From JAGXQV01 sp964505475 (lineage in GTDB: Bacteria; Pseudomonadota; Gammaproteobacteria; Burkholderiales; Sulfuricellaceae), in NCBI GenBank assembly GCA_964505475.1, contig CAZDIJ010000083.1, positions 1 through 12,019 of the forward strand: a DNA stretch of 12,019 bases. Reading direction: 5' to 3'. Positions 1 to 7,028 of the stretch are shown here, one piece after another. The first letter of the stretch is position 1. Each line of letters starts with the position of its first letter. The notes beneath the pieces are model-generated. The model saw only the letters and a program-made list of their open reading frames with translations. It had not been told where the DNA came from and made no database searches. The position numbers and the translations under genes are program-made.

Positions 1-1
1 C

Positions 2-85
2 GCCGGCACTTATTCCTACAACGTCAACGGCACCACGGGCACGTTCGAATTGACGGCGGACAACAAGTATCCGGGCGACTATTGA
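2..85 (+). CDS. C-terminal end of an unidentified protein (partial)
   Basis: An open frame enters from the left edge and ends at TGA 83-85, leaving 27 visible residues. They are rich in Gly, Thr, Tyr and Asn (GTYSYNVNGTTGTFELTA, then DNKYPGDY). This composition suggests an extracellular beta-rich tail, and it loosely recalls the C-terminal part of type IV pilins or pseudopilins, but the piece is too short to identify. The frame is supported by the terminator-like hairpin that follows 25 bases after the stop. The rest of the gene lies outside the window. Confidence 0.5.
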   Translation, partial: AGTYSYNVNGTTGTFELTADNKYPGDY

Positions 86-110
86 GGAAGCGGCGTGGCG
101 AACGCCATCG

Positions 111-144
111 CCCCCGGCAGAGCCGGGGGAACTCTCGTTTGTTT
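111..144 (+). terminator. Probable intrinsic terminator of the upstream partial gene
   Basis: There is a perfect 8-bp GC stem, CCCCCGGC (111-118) with GCCGGGGG (122-129), closed by a three-base AGA loop. The downstream tract (133-144) is T-rich but interrupted rather than a clean T run. It sits 25 bases after the stop at 83-85 and before the hpn operon, so it most likely ends the upstream transcript. The weak T tract is the main doubt. Confidence 0.6.
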
Positions 145-173
145 AGGGAATGAACCGTGGCTTTGCTGAAAAC

Positions 174-227
174 GGAGGTTTCGAGAAAAATCATACCAAG
201 ATGATACGCTACAAGCGTAGCGCCTCC
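174..227 (+). other. Potential branched RNA structure upstream of hpnC
   Basis: Three nested inverted repeats occupy the gene-free stretch before hpnC. The outer stem is GGAGG (174-178) with CCTCC (223-227). Inside it are two hairpins: ATCAT (190-194) with ATGAT (201-205), and TACGCT (205-210) with AGCGTA (214-219) around an ACA loop. The two inner hairpins share base 205, so one closing pair must give way. This could be a structured 5' leader if transcription starts upstream of 174. It matches no riboswitch class I recognise, and short repeats like these can arise by chance. Confidence 0.3.
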
Positions 228-259
228 CCAAACAGCAGCCCCACTCTTTTCAGGTTAAA

Positions 260-1111
260 ATGGCGGCCATGCCGCTTTCCCCCCAGTACACCGTTAAACA
301 CTACGAAAATTTCCCGGTCGCTTCCATCCTGTTGCCGGGACGTTTACGCCGTCCGGTCGGGGTGATCTATGCCTTCGCCCGCGCCGCCGACGATTTCGCC
401 GACGAAGGGGATATTTCCGACGATGAGCGCTTGGCCTTGCTCGGGGGCTTCCGCAGGCAACTCGACCGCATCGCCGCCCATGAGCAGCCCGAAACGCCGC
501 TGTTCCTTGACGTAGCCGAAATCGTCGCGCAATACCGTCTGCCCCTGCGGCCGTTTTACGACTTGCTCGACGCTTTCTCCCAGGACGTGACGAAAAAGCG
601 CTACGCCGACTTCGCCGAACTGATGGACTATTGCCGCCGCTCCGCCAATCCGGTGGGCGAATTGCTGCTGCATCTTTACGGCGCCGCCACGCCGAAGAAC
701 CTGGCCTATTCCAACGCGGTCTGTTCCAGCTTGCAGCTCATCAATTTCCTCCAGGACATCGCCGTCGATTTGCGCGAAAAGAACCGCATCTACTTGCCCC
801 AGGACGAAATGGCGCGCCATGGCGTCCGCGAAAGCGCGCTGGCGAGCGGGATGATCTTCGGCAGGTGGAACGAGTTCATGCAGTTTCAGATCGAACGGGC
901 GCGCAAGCTGCTGCATTCCGGCACGCCGCTGGGCAAGATACTGCCCGGCCGCATCGCCCTGGAACTGCGCATGATTATCCTGGGCGGCGAAACCATCCTG
1001 CGCAAGCTGCACAAGAACAGCGACGTATTCAGCGAGCGCCCGACGCTCCAGGCCGGCGACTGGATTTACATGCTCTACCGCGCGCTTTTCTGGAAGACCG
1101 GCAAGCCATGA
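260..1111 (+). CDS. hpnC: Squalene synthase HpnC (presqualene diphosphate to hydroxysqualene step)
   Basis: A trans-isoprenyl diphosphate synthase-like protein of 283 residues. In the three-enzyme HpnCDE route, HpnC converts presqualene diphosphate made by HpnD into hydroxysqualene. The first Asp-rich motif is DDFADEG (about residues 44-50) and the second is QDIAVDLREKNRIYLP (about 165-180). The opening HYENFPVAS (14-22) and LPGRLRRPV are typical of HpnC. It is the first gene of the operon and overlaps hpnD by four bases (ATGA). Two starts are possible: ATG 260, preceded by a weak AGG at 252-254, and ATG 269 (MPLSPQY), which fits HpnC lengths equally well. A TAAAAT box at 256-261 resembles a -10 element. 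If it is used, transcription would begin near 268 and the mRNA would be almost leaderless from ATG 269. Function is confident; the exact start is not. Confidence 0.9.
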   Translation: MAAMPLSPQYTVKHYENFPVASILLPGRLRRPVGVIYAFARAADDFADEGDISDDERLALLGGFRRQLDRIAAHEQPETPLFLDVAEIVAQYRLPLRPFYDLLDAFSQDVTKKRYADFAELMDYCRRSANPVGELLLHLYGAATPKNLAYSNAVCSSLQLINFLQDIAVDLREKNRIYLPQDEMARHGVRESALASGMIFGRWNEFMQFQIERARKLLHSGTPLGKILPGRIALELRMIILGGETILRKLHKNSDVFSERPTLQAGDWIYMLYRALFWKTGKP

Positions 1112-1941
1112 CCCCCGCCCAATATTGCCAGGAAAAGGCTGCCCAGAGCGGCTCCAGCTTCTATTACAGCTTCCTTTTCCTCCCTCCCCCACGGCGGCGC
1201 GCCATCACCGCGCTGTATGCCTTCTGCCGCGAAGTGGACGACGTGGTGGACGAATGCAGCGACTTGTCCATCGCCCGCGCCACGCTCGGCTGGTGGCGCG
1301 AGGAAATCCGCCAGGTCTATGCCGGCCAGCCGGAGCATCCGGTCGGCCAGGCGCTAGCCGGAGTGGTGCGGGAATTCGCCCTGCCCGAGTCGCAGTTGCG
1401 GGAAATCATCGACGGCATGGAAATGGACTTGACCCACAACCGCTACCAAAGCTTCGACGACCTGGCGCTGTACTGCCACCGCGTCGCCGGGGTGGTGGGG
1501 CTGCTGTCGGCGCGCATCTTCGGCTACGGCGATGATCGCACCGAGGAATACGCCCACGAACTGGGCTTGGCGTTCCAGCTCACCAACATCATCCGCGATG
1601 TCGGCGAGGACGCCCGCCGCAACCGCATTTACCTGCCGCTTGACGAACTGGCGCGCTACGGCGTGAGCGAGGACGACATTCTGCATGGGCGCGAAAGCGA
1701 GGCTTTCCGGCAATTCATGGCTTTCCAGGCGGAACGCGCCGAGGAGTACTACCGCCGCGCCTTCGCCGCGCTGCCCCAGGCCGACCGGCGGGCGCAGCGC
1801 ACCGGGCTGGTGATGGCGGCGATCTACCGGACGCTGCTCGATGAAATCCGCCGCGACGGCTACCGCGTGCTCGACCGGCGCATCTCGCTGACCCCGTTGC
1901 GCAAGCTGTGGATCGCCTGGAAAACTTGGCTGGCCGCCTAA
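1108..1941 (+). CDS. hpnD: Presqualene diphosphate synthase HpnD
   Basis: A 277-residue squalene/phytoene synthase-family protein. HpnD condenses two farnesyl diphosphates head to head into presqualene diphosphate, the first committed step toward squalene in bacteria with HpnCDE. The visible motifs are SFYYSFLFLP (17-26) and LYAFCREVDDVVDE (36-49) with the first Asp-rich motif. The second Asp-rich motif is LTNIIRDVGEDARRNRIYLP (158-177). The start is the ATG at 1108, overlapping the hpnC stop as ATGA, which implies translational coupling. An in-frame open stretch runs upstream to 631 inside hpnC, but the ATG at 1108 gives the normal family length and N-terminus. It is distinguished from HpnC by its sequence and gene order. 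Phytoene synthase is an alternative family name, but the hpnC-hpnD-hpnE order makes HpnD much more likely. Confidence 0.93.
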   Translation: MTPAQYCQEKAAQSGSSFYYSFLFLPPPRRRAITALYAFCREVDDVVDECSDLSIARATLGWWREEIRQVYAGQPEHPVGQALAGVVREFALPESQLREIIDGMEMDLTHNRYQSFDDLALYCHRVAGVVGLLSARIFGYGDDRTEEYAHELGLAFQLTNIIRDVGEDARRNRIYLPLDELARYGVSEDDILHGRESEAFRQFMAFQAERAEEYYRRAFAALPQADRRAQRTGLVMAAIYRTLLDEIRRDGYRVLDRRISLTPLRKLWIAWKTWLAA

Positions 1942-1946
1942 CGGTC

Positions 1947-3257
1947 ATGGCGAATTGCCGCGCCAAAACGACTGTCGCGGTTGTCGGCGGCGGCTACGCC
2001 GGTCTCGCCGCCGCCGTGGAACTGGCGCACGCCGGCATTCCCGTCACGCTTTACGAATCCGCCCGGCGGCTCGGCGGCCGCGCCCGGCGCGTCGAATACC
2101 GCGGCGAAATCCTCGACAACGGCCAGCATCTCCTGCTCGGCGCCTACCGTGAACTGCTGCGCCTGATGCAACGGATCGGCGTTGACGAGAAGGATGCCCT
2201 GCTGCGCATTCCCTTGCGTCTGGAATTTCCCGGCCAATTCAGGCTTGCCGCGCCGCGCCTGCCGGCGCCGCTGCACCTGCTGGCCGCCCTGGCCGGCGCG
2301 CGCGGCCTGAACGCCGCGCAACGCCTGTCAGCGGCGCGTTTCATGCTCGCCCTGCGCCGCCGCGCGTTCCGCCTACAGGCCGACGCCAGCGTCGCCCAAC
2401 TCCTGGAAACGTACAATCAAAGCGGGAAGCTCCACCGCTATCTATGGGAGCCGCTGTGCCTGGCTGCGCTCAACACCCCGCCGGAATCGGCCTCGGCGCA
2501 AGTTTTCCTCAACGTCCTGCGCGACAGCTTCAATCGCCGCCGCAGCGATTCCGACATGCTGCTGCCGTGCGTCGATGCGGAAGCGCTGTTTCCCGCCCCC
2601 GCCGCGCGCTATATCGAGCGCCATGGTGGCACCGTGCGCCTTGCCGCGCCGGTAAGAAGCATCGTCAAATCGAACGGCGGATTCGCCCTGGAAACCGATC
2701 ACGGTTCGGCGCATTTCAGCCATGTCGTCTGCGCCGTGGCGCCGCAGCGCCTAGCCGCGCTGGCGGGCAGGCTGCCCGAACTGGGCGGAGCCGTGAAGAA
2801 AGTCGCCCAATTTACCTACCAGCCGATTTATTCCCTTTATCTGCGCTATCCGCCCGGCACCGCCCTGCCCGCCCCGCTGCTCGGGCTGACGGGCGGCCTC
2901 GCCCAATGGGTCTTCGATCTCGGGCAACTGGGGCGCGCCCCGGGAGTGCTGACGGTTACCATCAGCGCGGCGGGAAAACATGAAAGTCTTTCCCGCGACG
3001 AATTGGCGCGCCAGGTGCATGAAGAGCTATGCCGTTCTTTCGGCGCCCTGCCCCAGCCGTCATGGACGGAAATCATCGCCGAAAAACGCGCTACGTTTGC
3101 CTGCACAACGGGGCTGGAGCGGCCATCGCAAACCACGCCGCTGAGGAATTTCCACCTTGCCGGCGACTATACCGCCGGCGACTATCCCGCCACGCTAGAA
3201 GGCGCGATTGGAAGTGGCGTCGCGGTTGCACGTATAATTATGGAAATGGCCAATTAG
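1947..3257 (+). CDS. hpnE: Hydroxysqualene dehydroxylase HpnE
   Basis: A 436-residue FAD-dependent amine oxidase/phytoene desaturase-like flavoprotein. HpnE reduces hydroxysqualene to squalene, completing the HpnCDE pathway. The N-terminus carries a Rossmann dinucleotide fold, VAVVGGGYAGLAAA (about 10-23), with the ribose-binding acidic residue in LYES (Glu37). The second conserved flavoprotein element follows as RLGGRARRV (41-49). The C-terminal FAD-binding segment is LAGDYTAGDYPATLEGAIGS near the end. The start chosen is ATG 1947, five bases after the hpnD stop. An ATG at 1908 lies inside hpnD and would add 13 residues with no family support. The last 25 bases contain a TATAAT that may serve the next gene. 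Assignment rests on the fold and on its place directly after hpnCD. Confidence 0.92.
   Translation: MANCRAKTTVAVVGGGYAGLAAAVELAHAGIPVTLYESARRLGGRARRVEYRGEILDNGQHLLLGAYRELLRLMQRIGVDEKDALLRIPLRLEFPGQFRLAAPRLPAPLHLLAALAGARGLNAAQRLSAARFMLALRRRAFRLQADASVAQLLETYNQSGKLHRYLWEPLCLAALNTPPESASAQVFLNVLRDSFNRRRSDSDMLLPCVDAEALFPAPAARYIERHGGTVRLAAPVRSIVKSNGGFALETDHGSAHFSHVVCAVAPQRLAALAGRLPELGGAVKKVAQFTYQPIYSLYLRYPPGTALPAPLLGLTGGLAQWVFDLGQLGRAPGVLTVTISAAGKHESLSRDELARQVHEELCRSFGALPQPSWTEIIAEKRATFACTTGLERPSQTTPLRNFHLAGDYTAGDYPATLEGAIGSGVAVARIIMEMAN
3208..3238 (+). promoter_or_regulatory. Candidate sigma-70 promoter for glycogen phosphorylase
   Basis: A perfect -10 hexamer TATAAT (3233-3238) lies at the very end of hpnE. 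The best -35 match is TTGGAA (3208-3213), but its spacing is long at 19 bases. Transcription would start near 3245, giving a leader of about 42 bases before ATG 3287. It would allow glgP to be expressed apart from hpnCDE. Confidence 0.45.
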
Positions 3258-3286
3258 TTGCCAATAGTCAACTCACGGAGCACCCT

Positions 3287-5797
3287 ATGCATTCCGAACC
3301 ACTTATCCTGAGCAAGCCCGCCCCCGGCATTTCCGAGCTACCCGCCCTGGGCATGGATGCCGGCAGCATCGTCGGCGATTTCCGCCGCTATTTCAGCCAT
3401 ACCCTGGGGCGCGACAAGATGTGCCTGTCCGCCTATCACGTCTACACCTCCCTGGCGCTCGCCCTGCGCGACCGCCTGGTGGAACGCTGGAAGAACACCG
3501 AGTATGCCTGCGAGGAAAACGACTGTAAGCGCACTTACTATCTTTCCATGGAATTCCTCATGGGGCGGATACTCGGCAATACCATGCTCAATCTGGATGT
3601 CGATCGGGCCACCACGGAAGCCCTGAGGAATCTCGGCCTGGTGCTGGAGGAAATCGCCGATCAGGAAAACGACGCCGGGCTGGGCAACGGCGGCCTGGGG
3701 CGGCTGGCGGCCTGCTTTCTCGACAGTTGCGCCACCCTGCGGCTGCCGGTGATGGGCTACGGCATCCGCTACGAATATGGCATGTTCCGCCAAAAAATCG
3801 ACAATGGCCGCCAACTGGAAGAACCCGACCACTGGCTACGCGACGGCAATCCCTGGGAGATCGAGCGGCCGGAATATACCTGCCGCATCCAGTTCGGCGG
3901 GCGCACCGAATACCGCGCCGACCGGAATGGACGGCTCCACGCCTACTGGGTGGACTCCAACGACGTGCTGGCGGTGCCTTACGACGTGCCGATCCCCGGC
4001 TACCGCAACGACACCGTCAACACCCTGCGCCTGTGGAAATCGGCGGCCACCGACGAATTCAACCTGAGGGAATTCAACGCCGGCAGCTATACCGAAGCGG
4101 TCGCCGCCAAGAATGACGCCGAGCACATCACCATGGTGCTGTACCCCAACGACGCCAGCGAGAACGGCAAGGAACTGCGCCTGCGCCAGCAGTATTTCCT
4201 GGCCTCCGCCAGCCTACAGGATGTGCTGCGCCGCTGGACATTGAACCATGGCGGCGACTTCAGCCGCTTCGCCGAGAAGAACGGCTTCCAGCTCAACGAT
4301 ACCCATCCCACCTGCGCGGTGCCCGAACTGATGCGTCTGCTGATGGACGAGCACGGCCTGGAGTGGGACGAGGCGTGGGACATCGTGCGCCGCAGCGTGG
4401 CCTATACCAACCACACCTTGCTCCCGGAGGCGCTGGAAAAATGGCCGGAAGCCATGTTCGGCCGCTTGTTGCCGCGCCTGCTGGAGATCGTCCGGGAAAT
4501 CAATGCCCGTTTCCTCAAGGAAGTGGCGCGGCGCTGGCCTGGTGACGGCGAGCGCCAGCGCCGCATGTCGATCATCGAGGACGGCCACGAGACGCAGGTG
4601 CGCATGGCCTACCTGGCGGTGGTGGCCAGCATGTCGGTGAACGGCGTCGCCGACCTGCACTCGCAACTGCTGACCCAACACCTGTTCCGCGACTTCCATG
4701 AACTGTGGCCGGAAAAGTTCAACAACAAGACCAACGGCGTCACCCCCCGCCGCTGGCTGGCCTGGAGCAATCCCGGCTTGGCCGGTTTGATCTCCCGCAC
4801 CATCGGCAACGGCTGGATCACCGACCTGTCGCAGTTGCGGCAACTCACCACCCATGCCGGCGACGCCGCCTTCCGCGCCGAGTGGCACGACATCAAGCAG
4901 GCCAACAAGGCGCGCCTGGCTGAACTGGTGAAAAAGGATTGCGGCGTCGAGTTCGACGTTGCGGCGCTGTTCGATGTTCAAGTGAAGCGCATCCACGAAT
5001 ACAAGCGCCAGTTGCTCAATGTGCTGCACGTCATCCACCTTTACGACCGCATCAAGCGCGGCGACACCGCCGGCTGGACGCCGCGCTGCGTGCTGATCGG
5101 CGGCAAGGCCGCCCCCGGCTATTTCATGGCCAAGCGCATCATCAAGCTGGTGTGCGCGGTCGCCCAGGTGGTCAACGAAGATCCGGATACCTCCGGCCGC
5201 CTGCGCGTCGCCTTCCTGCCCGACTACCGAGTCTCGGCGATGGAAGTCATCAGCCCCGGCGCCGATCTCTCGGAACAGATTTCCACCGCCGGCAAGGAAG
5301 CCTCCGGCACCGGCAACATGAAATTCATGATGAACGGCGCGCTCACCATCGGCACGCTGGACGGCGCCAACATCGAGATCCGCGAGGAAGCCGGCGCCGA
5401 CAACTTCTTCCTCTTCGGCCTCACCGCCGCCGAAGTCGAAGCGGCTCGCGGCGGCTACGATCCCACGGCCATCGTGGCCGGCGACGAGGACTTGAACCGC
5501 GTCGTCCAGCTCCTGCGCAGCGGCCATTTCAGCCTGTTCGAGCCGGGCGTCTTCGAGCCGGTGCTCGATTCCCTGCTCAGCCCGCACGACCCGTGGATGA
5601 CCGCGGCGGATTTCCGCTCCTACGTGAATGCCCAGCGCCGCGTCGCCGAGGCCTACCAAGACCGCGACATATGGACGCGGATGAGCATCCTCAACACCGC
5701 CGCCAGCGGCAAATTCTCCAGCGACCGCACCATCCTCGACTACAACCGCGACATCTGGCGCTTGCCCCAAGTGCAGGCATGGCCGGTTAAAGGGTAA
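3287..5797 (+). CDS. glgP: Glycogen/starch/alpha-glucan phosphorylase
   Basis: An 836-residue family GT35 phosphorylase. It is a cytosolic, PLP-dependent enzyme that releases glucose-1-phosphate from the non-reducing ends of alpha-1,4-glucans. The PLP site is EASGTGNMKFMMNGALTIGT, with the Schiff-base lysine at residue 679 (codon 5321-5323). Other family blocks are YYLSMEFLMGR, NDAGLGNGGLGRLAACFLDS, YGIRYEYGMF, FQLNDTHPT and RIHEYKRQLLN. Length is close to the usual 800-840 residues, with no break. The start is ATG 3287, with GGAG (3277-3280) six bases upstream. The frame is open further upstream to 3029 inside hpnE, but that part has no family resemblance. It begins 29 bases after hpnE, so read-through from the hpn operon is possible alongside its own promoter. 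The E. coli paralogue malP is the main alternative name; substrate preference cannot be read from sequence. Confidence 0.93.
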   Translation: MHSEPLILSKPAPGISELPALGMDAGSIVGDFRRYFSHTLGRDKMCLSAYHVYTSLALALRDRLVERWKNTEYACEENDCKRTYYLSMEFLMGRILGNTMLNLDVDRATTEALRNLGLVLEEIADQENDAGLGNGGLGRLAACFLDSCATLRLPVMGYGIRYEYGMFRQKIDNGRQLEEPDHWLRDGNPWEIERPEYTCRIQFGGRTEYRADRNGRLHAYWVDSNDVLAVPYDVPIPGYRNDTVNTLRLWKSAATDEFNLREFNAGSYTEAVAAKNDAEHITMVLYPNDASENGKELRLRQQYFLASASLQDVLRRWTLNHGGDFSRFAEKNGFQLNDTHPTCAVPELMRLLMDEHGLEWDEAWDIVRRSVAYTNHTLLPEALEKWPEAMFGRLLPRLLEIVREINARFLKEVARRWPGDGERQRRMSIIEDGHETQVRMAYLAVVASMSVNGVADLHSQLLTQHLFRDFHELWPEKFNNKTNGVTPRRWLAWSNPGLAGLISRTIGNGWITDLSQLRQLTTHAGDAAFRAEWHDIKQANKARLAELVKKDCGVEFDVAALFDVQVKRIHEYKRQLLNVLHVIHLYDRIKRGDTAGWTPRCVLIGGKAAPGYFMAKRIIKLVCAVAQVVNEDPDTSGRLRVAFLPDYRVSAMEVISPGADLSEQISTAGKEASGTGNMKFMMNGALTIGTLDGANIEIREEAGADNFFLFGLTAAEVEAARGGYDPTAIVAGDEDLNRVVQLLRSGHFSLFEPGVFEPVLDSLLSPHDPWMTAADFRSYVNAQRRVAEAYQDRDIWTRMSILNTAASGKFSSDRTILDYNRDIWRLPQVQAWPVKG

Positions 5798-5825
5798 AAT
5801 GCGCGGCTTGAATACGGGAACCCCC

Positions 5826-6566
5826 ATGAAAGACTACCAAGCCCCTCCCGATCTGCTCAAGGATCGCGTCATCCTGGTCACCGGCGCCGGCCAAGGCATC
5901 GGCAAGATCGCCGCGCTGACCTTCGCCGCCCATGGCGCCACCGTGATCCTGCATGGCAAATCGACGCGCAAGCTGGAAAAGGTTTACGATGAAATCGAGG
6001 CCGCCGGCCATGCCCAGCCGGCGATCTTTCCGCTCGACCTGGAGAAGGCCGGAGACGCGGACTTCGCCGCACTCGCCCAGGCTATCGGCAGCCAGCTCGG
6101 GCGACTCGACGGCATTCTCCACAACGCCTCGCGCATCAGCCGTCCGCAGCCGCTGGCCGACCAGACGCTGGAGCAATGGCTGTATTTCCTGCGCATCAAC
6201 CTGGCCGCCCCCTTCGCCCTGACGCGCGCCTGCCTGCCGCTGCTGCTCGCTTCGCCGGACGCCTCGGTGGTAATGACCTCGGAAACCCACGGCCACGTCC
6301 CGTCGCCATTCTGGGGCGGTTTTGGGGTATCCAAGGCGGGGCTGGAATTCCTGGTGAAAAGCTGGGTGCTGGAATTGGACGACCGTGCGAACCTACGCAT
6401 CAACGCCCTCATCCCCGGCCCGGTGCAATCGCCGCAGCGCGCCCACACCCACCCTGCCGAAGAGCGCGGCAAGCTGCCAGCGCCGGCCGAGTTGATGCCT
6501 ACCTACCTCTACCTGATGGGACCGGACAGCCGGGGGGTGACGGGACAGGTGTTAAACGCTCAGTAA
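5826..6566 (+). CDS. YciK-type short-chain dehydrogenase/reductase with altered catalytic residues
   Basis: A 246-residue SDR-fold protein resembling E. coli YciK, whose substrate is not established. The NAD(P)-binding motif is VTGAGQGIG (18-26). HNAS (99-102) stands in for the NAG motif, and the C-terminal LMGPDSRGVTGQVLNAQ (230-246) matches the YciK ending. The usual active-site YxxxK reads FGVSK, so the catalytic Tyr is Phe166 (codon TTT 6321-6323) while Lys170 is kept. The catalytic-Ser region reads TSETHG, with Glu153 where Ser is expected by alignment to the following Gly. It may therefore be a weak or non-classical reductase. ATG 5826 has GGGA at 5816-5819. A TAAAAT box at 5795-5800, overlapping the glgP stop, is a possible -10 without a clear -35. 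The gene ends inside the convergent hoxW. Confidence 0.85.
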   Translation: MKDYQAPPDLLKDRVILVTGAGQGIGKIAALTFAAHGATVILHGKSTRKLEKVYDEIEAAGHAQPAIFPLDLEKAGDADFAALAQAIGSQLGRLDGILHNASRISRPQPLADQTLEQWLYFLRINLAAPFALTRACLPLLLASPDASVVMTSETHGHVPSPFWGGFGVSKAGLEFLVKSWVLELDDRANLRINALIPGPVQSPQRAHTHPAEERGKLPAPAELMPTYLYLMGPDSRGVTGQVLNAQ

Positions 6567-7028
6567 AGATTGCCACGCCGCCAGGCGTGGCTCGCCGCAA
6601 AGCTTTTGCAGAAAATCGAAAGCCACCGCGGCATTTTTCTCGGCATCCTCGCTCAACGGCGCCCCCAGGTCGAAGAATTCCCCGCGCACTGCCAGCAGGA
6701 AGCACGGCGGCGGCTCGATGCCGTGGATTTCCCGGTAAACATGCAGCACCGCCGCCGGACTCATTTCATGAGAGGTGTAGCTGGCGTCCTGCCGCGGCAT
6801 CAGGCGGGAGAAGGCGTAAGGCGCCGGCGCCGCGACGCTGGCGTCGATGAACAGCGCCAGTTCGCGCCCGACCAGGTCGAGCGCGTGTTCGACCTGCAAC
6901 TGGAAATCGGCGACGGGTTCGACGCCGGGGAGATTCAGCGCCTCCAGACGCGCCAGCAACTGCGGGGCGATGGCGTCGTCGCCCCGGCTGGGGTTGCCGT
7001 AGCCGAAGACCAGCAGCGGCGCGGTCAA
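6552..7028 (-). CDS. hoxW: Hydrogenase maturation endopeptidase HoxW
   Basis: A 158-residue HybD/HoxW-family nickel-dependent protease. After nickel is inserted it removes the C-terminal tail of HoxH, allowing the active site to close. The N-terminus VFGYGNPSRGDDAIAP (7-22) has the family GxGN and Asp metal-ligand motif. Asp62 in FIDASV and His87 in TSHEMSP match the other two metal ligands of the HybD family. The best start is TTG at 7028-7026, which overlaps the hoxH stop as TTGA and gives a normal length, with a GGCGGGG stretch about ten bases upstream. The only in-frame ATG upstream (7136) lies 36 codons inside hoxH and would add an Arg-rich, unrelated N-terminus. It is the last gene of the hox operon, and its stop TAA (6554-6552) falls inside yciK. 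Confidence 0.88.
   Translation of the reverse strand: MTAPLLVFGYGNPSRGDDAIAPQLLARLEALNLPGVEPVADFQLQVEHALDLVGRELALFIDASVAAPAPYAFSRLMPRQDASYTSHEMSPAAVLHVYREIHGIEPPPCFLLAVRGEFFDLGAPLSEDAEKNAAVAFDFLQKLCGEPRLAAWQSLLSV

Noticed and set aside
150..365. Short 71-codon open frame before hpnC
   Set aside because: It overlaps the hpnC start in another frame, has no ribosome binding site, and reads as unrelated basic sequence.
344..1192. Open frame on the minus strand opposite hpnC
   Set aside because: It is fully covered by hpnC, which has conserved Asp-rich motifs; the antisense translation is unrecognisable.
4214..5827. Long open frame (537 codons) on the minus strand opposite glgP
   Set aside because: It is the antisense shadow of a strongly conserved phosphorylase in GC-rich DNA. 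Its translation is low in complexity (Ala, Gly, Val, Gln, His) and shows no recognisable domain.
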